In this document: one piece after another, positions 5,745-11,743 of the stretch
Layout: every line of letters starts with the position of its first letter
Numbering within the stretch: position 1 is the first letter of the stretch
Origin: Xanthobacteraceae bacterium
Lineage (GTDB): Bacteria > Pseudomonadota > Alphaproteobacteria > Rhizobiales > Xanthobacteraceae
Direction of reading: 5' to 3'
Length of the DNA stretch: 11,743 nucleotides
NCBI GenBank assembly: GCA_030037185.1
Contig: JASHRR010000642.1
Location: 1 to 11,743 of the forward strand
Program-made: the position numbers and the translations under genes
The notes under the pieces: model-generated
Told to the model about the DNA's origin: nothing
The model's database searches: none
The model's input: only the letters and a program-made list of their open reading frames with translations

Positions 5745-7933
5745 GACCGCCCCCTGCCGGTATGAGTTTTCGCCCGCAGCGCATTCAAGGTAACGAGGAG
5801 CGACGACCCCGACATGGCGAGCGCCGCGATCAGGGGGCTTGCAAGCCCAAGCATCGCGATCGGTACCGCGATCGCATTGTAGGCGACGGCGAGCGCGAGA
5901 TTTTCACGCATCAGGCGCCGGGCGCGCCGGGCGATCGCGACCGCGACGGCGACCGGGGCGAGCCGGTCGCCCAGGAACACGGCGTCGGCGGCGGTCTGCG
6001 TCACGTGCGCCGCAGTGGCGACCGATAGCGATGCGTCGGCCGCCGCGAGGGAAGGTGCATCGTTGAGGCCGTCGCCGACCATGAGCACTTTGCGCCCCGC
6101 CCGGCGCAGCGCGGCGATGCGGGCGATTTTGTCGGCCGGCGTCATGGTGGCGTGCCACTTGTCGATATCGAGCAGGCGGGCCGTGTGTGCGACCGCACAC
6201 TCGCGGTCGCCCGACGCGATCTCGATGGCAAAGCCGTTGCGCTTGAGGTCGGCGACGACTTTCACCGCGTCGCTGCGGAGTCGCTGGCGGACGGCGAAAA
6301 CGTGGACCTCGGTGCCGTGACGAAAGGCGATCACCGAAGCTTCCGGATCGGCCCGCACGATGCGCTCGGCCTCGCACACGGCCCCGCAGAACGACGGCCT
6401 GCCGAGCCACACCTCGACGCCATTGACCTCGCCGCGCATGCCCTGTCCAGGCTCCTCGACGGCGCCCAGCGGCTCCTTGGCGCCGGCGGCACGCGCCACG
6501 GCAGCGGCAAGCGGATGCCGGCTCGCGAGTGCCAATCGGCCGGCGAGGGCAAGCGTGTGCTGTGGGATATCGGAGGCATTGACGACTTCAGGTTGCGGCA
6601 GCGTCAACGTGCCGGTCTTGTCGAACAGGATGGTGTCCGCGCCGGCGAGCCGCTCGATCGCTTCGCCGGAATTGAGCAGCACACCGGAGCGGAACAAGGC
6701 GCCCGACGCCACCACCTGCACGGCAGGAATCGCAAGACCGAGGGCACACGGGCAAGTGATGATAAGCACCGCAATCGCCGTGACGATGGCGTCGTGCCAG
6801 CTCGCCCCGAGGGCGACCCAGCCCAGCATGGTGGCGAGGGCCGCGGCATGGACGAGCGGCGAATAGAGCTTCGCGGCGCGATCGGCCAGGCGCAGGTAAT
6901 GCGTGCGCGCTTCGAGCGCGCAGTCGAGCATGCGGGTGACCTCGTCGAGGAGTGTGCCGTGCTCGGCGGTGCCGACCCGGACACTGAGCGTGCCCGACAC
7001 GTTGAGGGTCCCGGCATAGACCCGGGTGCCCTTGCCGGCGGTCACCGGCAGCGTTTCGCCGGTCACCAGGCTCTGGTCGATCTGCGATCGGCCCTCGATA
7101 ACAATGCCATCAACCGACACCCGCTCGCCCGGGCGCACGAGCACCATCTCCCCTGGCCGCAGGGAGGCCACAGGTACCTCAGCGAGCTCATGAGCATTCT
7201 CGAACTTGGTGGCGGTCTCAGCGCGCAGCGCCGCGAGATTGACGGCGACAGCGCGCGTGCGCCGCCGCATCGCCCCTTCGAGGGTACGCCCAATAAGCAG
7301 GAAGGTGAGCAGCATCAGGGCCGAATCGAAATAGGCGCGCTCGGCATGATTCCACGTCTCGACGACTGACATGCCGAGTGCCAGCAACACGCCCACAGTG
7401 ATCGGCACATCCATATTGAGGCGGCGGGCGAGGACCGCACGCACCGCCGAATGAAAGAATGGCGCGCCCGCATAGGCGGCGGCCGGCAGCGCAACGAGGG
7501 CCGAGAGCCAGTGGAAGAAGTCCCGCTGCTCCGCCGTGATGTCGCTCGCATTGCCGGACCATACCGCAACGGAGATCAGCATGATATTCATGGCTGCGAA
7601 TGCCGCAACGCCAAGGCAGCGCAGCAGCAGCCGCGTTTCATGTTGCTCGTTTGCCGCCGATCGGCCGCAATCGTACGGATAGGCACGATAGCCGAGCTCT
7701 GATAGGCGATCGAGGAAGCGGACAGGGTCGACTCGCCCGTCGCGCCACTCCACGGCGACCCGGCGGTCGGTCAGATTCACACGTGCGCGAGTAGCGCCCG
7801 GGATTGCCGCAAGCCCAGTCTCGATAGCGCGTATGCAGCCGCCGCACCTTATGCCATCGACGGCAAGCTCCATGCGAGCAATGCCGTCATCGAGACGACG
7901 CACGAAATAGGAAAGATCGCGCATCTCGGTCAT
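5732..7933 (-). CDS. ccoI: Copper-translocating P1B-type ATPase CcoI (FixI)
   Basis: A 733-aa membrane copper pump that supplies copper for the CuB centre of cbb3 oxidase. In order: an N-terminal heavy-metal-associated domain with C30-x-x-C33 (GIRCGGC, lacking the usual Met of GMxC); membrane helices beginning near 104 and 141; TGE at 291-293 (actuator); the metal-site CPC at 394-396 in its helix; the phosphorylation motif DKTGT at 438-442; HP at 473-474 in the nucleotide domain; GDGLND at 620-625; and a last helix with MSGSS at 707-711. All catalytic residues are intact. The start at 7933 is 12 bp after ccoH; a second in-frame ATG lies three codons on, and neither has a strong ribosome site. 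The 3' end overlaps ccoS by 13 bp. Context within ccoGHIS makes this the oxidase-assembly type rather than a CopA detoxification pump. Confidence 0.96.
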   Translation of the reverse strand: MTEMRDLSYFVRRLDDGIARMELAVDGIRCGGCIRAIETGLAAIPGATRARVNLTDRRVAVEWRDGRVDPVRFLDRLSELGYRAYPYDCGRSAANEQHETRLLLRCLGVAAFAAMNIMLISVAVWSGNASDITAEQRDFFHWLSALVALPAAAYAGAPFFHSAVRAVLARRLNMDVPITVGVLLALGMSVVETWNHAERAYFDSALMLLTFLLIGRTLEGAMRRRTRAVAVNLAALRAETATKFENAHELAEVPVASLRPGEMVLVRPGERVSVDGIVIEGRSQIDQSLVTGETLPVTAGKGTRVYAGTLNVSGTLSVRVGTAEHGTLLDEVTRMLDCALEARTHYLRLADRAAKLYSPLVHAAALATMLGWVALGASWHDAIVTAIAVLIITCPCALGLAIPAVQVVASGALFRSGVLLNSGEAIERLAGADTILFDKTGTLTLPQPEVVNASDIPQHTLALAGRLALASRHPLAAAVARAAGAKEPLGAVEEPGQGMRGEVNGVEVWLGRPSFCGAVCEAERIVRADPEASVIAFRHGTEVHVFAVRQRLRSDAVKVVADLKRNGFAIEIASGDRECAVAHTARLLDIDKWHATMTPADKIARIAALRRAGRKVLMVGDGLNDAPSLAAADASLSVATAAHVTQTAADAVFLGDRLAPVAVAVAIARRARRLMRENLALAVAYNAIAVPIAMLGLASPLIAALAMSGSSLLVTLNALRAKTHTGRGRSWKS

Positions 7934-7945
7934 AGGGCAGACCGG

Positions 7946-8488
7946 TTACTCAAGAGTAATGCGATTGCGTGAGCGGAACAGCCGCTCCGGCCCGCGGTGA
8001 GCCTCGATCTCCATTTCCCACGCGCCTGCTTCGACATCTGCGGTCTCGCCCAGATAGGTACCCCGGTCGCGCTCCTTAAGCGACAGCGCACGATCGGCGC
8101 GCTGATCGGTCGGCCGCATCAGCCGCACGGTCACCGTCAGTTCGCTGACGGGGGCGCCGTCGGCGTCCCGTGGCTCGACCCTTATGGACGCGCGCCTGCT
8201 CGCGTCGCGGCCGATGTGACTCTCCACCGTCCAGTGCCGCGCGGCCTGGGCACGCGCCGTTTCGATCTCCGCGTTGTAGGCGATGCCGACCTGATAGGGC
8301 CTTTCGCTTTCGAGGCCCGGCATGGTGCCGATCGCCAGTGCGATCATCACACCATTGACGCCGATGACCACCGCAAAGAAGCCGAGCAGGGATAAAAGCA
8401 CGGTGCGCCCGGTCACCGGGCGCACCGTGACGCTGCCGATTTTACCGGGCACTGCCGTTTCGGCCCGTAATCTCCCATCAGGCTCCAT
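7946..8488 (-). CDS. ccoH: cbb3 oxidase accessory protein CcoH (FixH)
   Basis: A 180-aa membrane protein that associates with cbb3 oxidase during assembly. It has one membrane helix (about 29-54), preceded by a polar N-terminus rich in T, V and R. The family-typical stretch GLESERPYQVGIAYNAEIETA follows at about 58-78, then a beta-rich extracytoplasmic domain with the ending GAWEMEIEAHRG. AAGGAG lies 6 nt before the ATG and overlaps the ccoG stop region; ccoG ends 10 bp upstream and ccoI follows after 12 bp. Codons about 20-31, just before the membrane helix, contain an unusually long perfect inverted repeat (8399-8429), listed separately. The N-terminal extension before the helix makes it slightly longer than I recall for FixH. 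Identification is by motif and operon position. Confidence 0.92.
   Translation of the reverse strand: MEPDGRLRAETAVPGKIGSVTVRPVTGRTVLLSLLGFFAVVIGVNGVMIALAIGTMPGLESERPYQVGIAYNAEIETARAQAARHWTVESHIGRDASRRASIRVEPRDADGAPVSELTVTVRLMRPTDQRADRALSLKERDRGTYLGETADVEAGAWEMEIEAHRGPERLFRSRNRITLE
8399..8429. repeat. Perfect 15-bp inverted repeat with 1-bp centre inside ccoH
   Basis: The left arm CACGGTGCGCCCGGT (8399-8413) and right arm ACCGGGCGCACCGTG (8415-8429) are exact reverse complements around a single C at 8414. Because of this symmetry both strands can encode the same peptide TVRPVTGRTV. In RNA it could fold into a stem of about 14 G+C-rich pairs with a 3-nt loop, close to the start of ccoH. No U-run follows on either strand, so it is not a standard terminator. 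The symmetry was read directly; any function is unknown. Confidence 0.9.
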
Positions 8489-8498
8489 GGCGTTCTCC

Positions 8499-9953
8499 TT
8501 AGCGCGCGATGAAGTGATCTTTCGCTACAGCAGTGTCGCGGGTGGCGACGTTAGTTGCGCGGAACGTCAGCGGCGTGGAACGGTCGACCTTGGCGGCGGG
8601 CGGGATCGTGACGAGCACGCGCACTTCGCGGCTCTGGTCCGGACCCACCGCGATCAGCGGCATCTCCGCTACCACCGCGTCCTGCCCGACCACGTGAAGC
8701 TGTGCGTGCGGCAGACCCTCGACCTCGAGTTTGATGGTGCTGGCATCGTGGCGTTTATTGAGGAGATGCACGGTGTGGGCGTTGCGGATCGAGCCGTCGC
8801 TCAGGGTGACAAACAGCGGATTGCGGTCATGCCGAACGCTGATGTCGAGTAAGCTGCGCGTCAGCAGTGCGTAGAGCATGGCGACGCCAGCAAGGACGAT
8901 AATGCCCGCATAGATCAATGTGCGCGGCCGCACGAGCCGATAAACCGGCGGTTTACCGGCTGCGCGGCGCGCGATGTTGAGGTCGGTGTCGTAGCCGATG
9001 AGGCCGGTCGGCCGGCCGATCCTCTCCATCACGCTGTCGCAGGCGTCGATGCACAGACCGCACATGATGCAGCCGAGCTGGGCGCCGTCGCGGATGTCGA
9101 CGCCGGTCGGACACACGGCTACGCACTGAAGACAATCGACGCAGTCCCCCGCTGGTTCACCACGGCGGCGCAACTCCTCGGCCTTCTTGATCGAGGTGCG
9201 GGGCTCGCCGCGGTCGTAGCGGTAGGTGACGTTGAGCGCCCACTCATCGGTTAGCGCCGCCTGAATGCGCGGCCACGGGCACATGTAAACGCAGACCTGC
9301 TCGCGCATGTGGCCGGCGAACGTGTAAGTCGTCAAGGTGAGGATGCCGATCCAGATGTAGGCGGCAGCCGGCGCTTCGAAGGTCGCAAGCTCGTTCACGA
9401 GCGTCGGGGCGTCCGCGAAGTAGAGCACCCATGCGCCGCCGGTCCACCAGGCAATGATCAGCCAGACTGCGTGCTTGGCGGCAGTCTCGGCGGCGCGCCC
9501 GATGGTCAGCTTGCCGGCCGCCTTTCTCATACGCTCGCGCCGATCGCCTTCGATCAAGCGCTCCACCGTATAGAAGAGGTCGGTCCATACCGTCTGCGGG
9601 CACAGATAGCCGCACCAGATGCGGCCGCCTATCGCGTTCATCAGGAACAGCGTCATCGCCGCGATGATGAGCAGGCCGGTGAAGTAATAGACCTCCTGCG
9701 GCCACAGCTCGATGAAGAAGAAATAGAACCGGCGGTTCGGGAAATCGATCAGCACCGCCTGGCTCGGCGCATTCGGCCCCCGGTCCCAGCGCACGAACGG
9801 TAGCAGGTAATAGACCGCGAGGCCGAGCGCCATCAAAGCCCATTTGATGTTGCGGAATGTGCCCGAAACGCTCTGCGGGTAGACGGCCGTGCGCGGCGCG
9901 TAGAGCGGCCTCGCAAGGTCATCGCGTTCGCTCGCATTCACGGGTTTGTTCAT
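8499..9953 (-). CDS. ccoG: CcoG (FixG/RdxA) membrane ferredoxin-like protein
   Basis: A 484-aa inner-membrane iron-sulfur protein of the ccoGHIS operon. In studied bacteria it reduces Cu(II) to Cu(I) for cbb3 assembly. Membrane helices lie at about 36-54, 88-106, 162-180, 198-214 and 344-365. Conserved cysteine pairs appear in GYLCPQTVWTD (C114, C118) and CVYMCPWPR (C221, C225). Two [4Fe-4S] clusters are indicated by C271-x2-C274-x2-C277-x3-C281-P and C295-x2-C298-x2-C301-x3-C305. The C-terminus (about 370-484) is the Ig-like FixG domain. I chose ATG 9953: the frame can be extended to 10058, but that would run across the FixK-type box at 10040-10053, and the added residues are low-complexity. 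The start has only a weak ribosome site. The 115-bp gap from ccoP and the box suggest its own promoter. Confidence 0.95.
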   Translation of the reverse strand: MNKPVNASERDDLARPLYAPRTAVYPQSVSGTFRNIKWALMALGLAVYYLLPFVRWDRGPNAPSQAVLIDFPNRRFYFFFIELWPQEVYYFTGLLIIAAMTLFLMNAIGGRIWCGYLCPQTVWTDLFYTVERLIEGDRRERMRKAAGKLTIGRAAETAAKHAVWLIIAWWTGGAWVLYFADAPTLVNELATFEAPAAAYIWIGILTLTTYTFAGHMREQVCVYMCPWPRIQAALTDEWALNVTYRYDRGEPRTSIKKAEELRRRGEPAGDCVDCLQCVAVCPTGVDIRDGAQLGCIMCGLCIDACDSVMERIGRPTGLIGYDTDLNIARRAAGKPPVYRLVRPRTLIYAGIIVLAGVAMLYALLTRSLLDISVRHDRNPLFVTLSDGSIRNAHTVHLLNKRHDASTIKLEVEGLPHAQLHVVGQDAVVAEMPLIAVGPDQSREVRVLVTIPPAAKVDRSTPLTFRATNVATRDTAVAKDHFIAR

Positions 9954-10039
9954 CGCGGATCGAAGCCCGGCGAAGCTTGGCCGGCCCGTTGGGGGAGGCG
10001 GCCGATCAAACGAGGCTAACGACACCGTGCCAAACCGCT

Positions 10040-10053
10040 TTGATGCAGCGCAA
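10040..10053 (-). promoter_or_regulatory. FixK/FNR-type box upstream of ccoG
   Basis: The minus strand reads TTGCGCTGCATCAA: the ATCAA half is perfect and the other half keeps TTG. The centre (10046.5) lies about 93 bp before the ccoG ATG, so a -41.5 arrangement gives a start near 10005 and a leader of about 52 nt. It lies in the 115-bp gap between ccoP and ccoG, the usual place for a separate fixGHIS promoter. The weaker left half keeps confidence moderate. Confidence 0.65.
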
Positions 10054-10068
10054 GCCAACCGGGAGAAT

Positions 10069-10935
10069 TCATTGTCCCCCTCCTAGCGTATGCACGTACA
10101 CGGCGAGTGCATTGATGGTGGCGTTATCGAGCCGGCCTGACCATGCCGGCATGACGCCCGCGCGGCCGTTGGTGATGGTCTCGATGATCGCTGCTTCGTC
10201 AGAGCCGTAAAGCCATATCTGGTCGGCGAGATTGGGTGCACCGAGATCCTTGTTACCTTGGCCATCGTCGCCGTGGCAACCGGCGCAATTGTCGGCGAAG
10301 ATCTTCTTGCCCTTTGCCAGATCGGCGCCGCGGCGCAGCGGCAAGGCGGACAGCGAGCGCACGTAGTTTGCAACCACGAGGATATCGTCAGGGGAGAGCA
10401 TTCCGCCCTTACCGAACGCCGGCATTGCGCTTTCATGATCCCTGGGATCGCCGGAGCGTACGCCATAGGCGATGGTGTCGCGGATCTCCATGAGGCTGCC
10501 GCCCCACAGCCAATCGTCATCGTTGAGATTGGGATAGCCCTTGGCGCCCGCGGCCCCAGCGCCGTGGCACGGCGCGCAGTTATTGGCGAACGCGGCCCTG
10601 CCCTGCGCCTGCGCAAAAGCGAGCAGCGACGGCTCTCTCTCGATTTCTCTGAGCGGCGTCGCTGCCAGCGCTGCACCCTTCTCGCCGCGGACCTTTCGCA
10701 GTTCGGCAAGGTCGACCGCGACCTGAGCCCGGCTCGAATAGCCCAACAGTCCCGTGGTGTAGCCGCTGATGGTCGGCCAGGCCGGATAGACCACCCAATA
10801 GCCGAACGACCAGGCAATGGTTGCGCAGAACAGCCATACCCACCATCGCGGCAGCGGCGTATTGAGTTCCTCGATCCCGTCCCACGCATGCCCCGTTGTG
10901 CCGGCAGGTGGGGTCGTGCCCTTATGCTTAGCCAT
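10069..10935 (-). CDS. ccoP: cbb3 cytochrome oxidase dihaem subunit CcoP (FixP)
   Basis: A 288-aa membrane-anchored dihaem cytochrome c that brings electrons into the cbb3 oxidase. The N-terminus has ELNTPLPRWW before a membrane helix (about 31-52) with WWVWLFCATIAWS, followed by the family-typical YPAWP. Two c-type haem sites are CAPCH (120-124) and CAGCH (217-221). Likely axial Met ligands are in MPAF (M171) and MPAW (M262). The anchor stays attached, so this is not a cleaved signal peptide. A strong GGGAGG lies 7 nt before the ATG and overlaps the end of ccoQ, whose stop is only 2 bp away. The length of about 290 aa is normal. It is the last gene of ccoNOQP; a 115-bp gap with a FixK-type box follows. 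Confidence 0.97.
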   Translation of the reverse strand: MAKHKGTTPPAGTTGHAWDGIEELNTPLPRWWVWLFCATIAWSFGYWVVYPAWPTISGYTTGLLGYSSRAQVAVDLAELRKVRGEKGAALAATPLREIEREPSLLAFAQAQGRAAFANNCAPCHGAGAAGAKGYPNLNDDDWLWGGSLMEIRDTIAYGVRSGDPRDHESAMPAFGKGGMLSPDDILVVANYVRSLSALPLRRGADLAKGKKIFADNCAGCHGDDGQGNKDLGAPNLADQIWLYGSDEAAIIETITNGRAGVMPAWSGRLDNATINALAVYVHTLGGGQ

Positions 10936-10937
10936 GG

Positions 10938-11081
10938 CTAGTCCTCCCGCAGCGGCATCTTGGCGGCATCATTGAACACCTCGCGGTTGCCCGGCCGAAA
11001 TGCGTAGATCAGGATTGCCAGAAAGATCACGACGAAGAGGGGCGTCCATAATATCGCGGTGAAGGAGATCAAGTCATGCAT
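10938..11081 (-). CDS. ccoQ: cbb3 oxidase small subunit CcoQ (FixQ)
   Basis: A 47-aa single-helix membrane protein, translated by eye between ccoO and ccoP. It begins MHDLISFTAILWTPLF, has a membrane helix at about 10-27, then the hallmark YAFRPGNREVFNDAAKMPL. The FRPG-x-R segment followed by an acidic DAA-x-MPL tail is typical of CcoQ, which stabilises the oxidase complex. GGGAG lies about 10 nt upstream of the ATG. It starts 14 bp after the ccoO stop and ends 2 bp before ccoP, exactly the ccoNOQP order. Its small size makes it easy to miss in automated annotation. Confidence 0.94.
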   Translation of the reverse strand: MHDLISFTAILWTPLFVVIFLAILIYAFRPGNREVFNDAAKMPLRED

Positions 11082-11095
11082 GGTGCCGACTCCCG

Positions 11096-11743
11096 TCAAC
11101 GCAGGTCGGCTTTGTCGTCGTAGAGTTTGAAGTCGACCAAGGTGCCCAGCATCTGGAGATAGGCAACCAACGCATCCATCTCGGTCAGTCTGGCGGCCTT
11201 GCCATCGAAGTCGCGCACGGTCGCCTTCGGGTAGCGCTTGATGAAATCATCCACGTTGGCATCGTCGGGATTGGCCTGCGCGCGCAGGTCGGCGACGGCA
11301 TGCGCGATCTGCTCATCCGTATACGGCACACCGATCGCGCGGTTCGTCTTCAGATGGGCCACGATGTCATGGTAGTCGAGGTCGGTATCGGCGAGGAATG
11401 GATAACCGGGCATCACCGACAACGGCACGATGGCACGCGGATCGACGAGATGGGTGACGTGCCATTCGTCGGAGTATTTGCCGCCGACGCGGGCGAGGTC
11501 AGGCCCAGTTCGCTTTGATCCCCACTGGAACGGATGGTCGTACATGCTCTCGGCAGCGAGCGAATAGTGGCCGTACCGTTCGACCTCATCGCGCAGCGGC
11601 CGGATCATCTGCGAATGGCACAAATAGCAGCCCTCCCGCACGAAGATGTTGCGGCCAGCGAGTTCGAGCGGCGTGTACGGACGCATCCCCTCGACCTTCT
11701 CAATCGTGCTCTTGAGGTAGAACAGCGGAGTCATCTCAACGAT
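11096..11743 (-). CDS. ccoO: cbb3 oxidase monohaem subunit CcoO (FixO), 5' end missing
   Basis: The C-terminal 215 residues of the monohaem cytochrome c subunit of cbb3 oxidase; the frame continues past the window edge, and about 30 residues including most of the N-terminal membrane anchor are missing. Visible residues start [28 protein letters not shown] in two overlapping parts: [11 protein letters not shown], the end of the anchor region, then [16 protein letters not shown]. The haem c site is CYLCH (about 39-43 of the visible part), followed by [18 protein letters not shown], nearly invariant in CcoO. The likely axial ligand is the Met in VMPGYPF (about 111). The region [28 protein letters not shown] is read as two adjoining family motifs, [16 protein letters not shown] and GGKYSDEWH. 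ccoQ follows after 14 bp. The catalytic subunit gene ccoN should lie just outside the window. Confidence 0.97.
   Translation of the reverse strand: MVEMTPLFYLKSTIEKVEGMRPYTPLELAGRNIFVREGCYLCHSQMIRPLRDEVERYGHYSLAAESMYDHPFQWGSKRTGPDLARVGGKYSDEWHVTHLVDPRAIVPLSVMPGYPFLADTDLDYHDIVAHLKTNRAIGVPYTDEQIAHAVADLRAQANPDDANVDDFIKRYPKATVRDFDGKAARLTEMDALVAYLQMLGTLVDFKLYDDKADLR

Noticed and set aside
5948..5971. 9-bp inverted repeat GGCGACCGG/CCGGTCGCC in ccoI
   Set aside because: Short, G+C-only style repeat inside strongly conserved coding sequence; expected by chance at this composition.
6152..7369. Long plus-strand open frame opposite ccoI
   Set aside because: Low-complexity product rich in Arg, Gly, His and Glu, opposite an intact P-type ATPase; a shadow frame.
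7821..7847. HMA site of CcoI reads GIRCGGC instead of GMxCxxC
   Set aside because: The Met is not a required ligand and the CxxC pair is intact; such variation is common in FixI/CcoI proteins.

Overview
The window looks like a chromosomal segment from an alphaproteobacterium of the order Hyphomicrobiales, closest in feel to Bradyrhizobium, Rhodopseudomonas and their relatives. The grounds are the high G+C, the rhizobial-type FixL with a haem-binding PAS domain, FixJ, the ccoNOQP-ccoGHIS gene order, and FNR/FixK-type palindromes of the form TTGA-N6-TCAA. The placement rests on gene content and remembered protein sequences, not on a search.

Left part (1-2333, + strand): the end of an MCE/Mla-type lipid transport operon. 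It holds the 3' end of a MlaE-like permease, a complete MlaF-like ATPase, and an MCE (MlaD-like) protein fused at its C-terminus to an ABC-transport auxiliary (PqiC-like) domain. The genes overlap or nearly touch, so they form one transcription unit. A 116-bp gap (2334-2449) separates it from the convergent right-hand genes, and I see no convincing terminator there.

Right part (2450-11743, all - strand): a micro-oxic respiration island. In transcription order it runs ccoO (5' end cut off by the window), ccoQ, ccoP, ccoG, ccoH, ccoI, ccoS, a 71-aa conserved-looking hypothetical gene, fixL, fixJ, and a gene for a lone response-regulator receiver domain. ccoNOQP encodes the high-affinity cbb3 cytochrome oxidase, and ccoGHIS supplies copper handling and assembly. 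FixL is an oxygen-sensing haem kinase that phosphorylates FixJ, which in known relatives activates fixK. FixK then binds boxes upstream of cco genes.

Three FixK-like boxes are visible: upstream of ccoG (10040-10053), upstream of the 71-aa gene (5515-5528) and upstream of the lone receiver gene (2922-2935). No fixK gene lies in the window, so the regulator must be elsewhere. The boxes suggest that FixK output feeds back on the sensor end of the locus.

One unexplained structure is a perfect 15-bp inverted repeat with a one-base centre inside ccoH (8399-8429). I see no tRNA or rRNA gene, insertion sequence, CRISPR array or attachment site. The 156-bp gap between the 71-aa gene and fixL holds no box I can support. 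Apart from the domain fusion and the regulatory details, this is a well-known type of locus.
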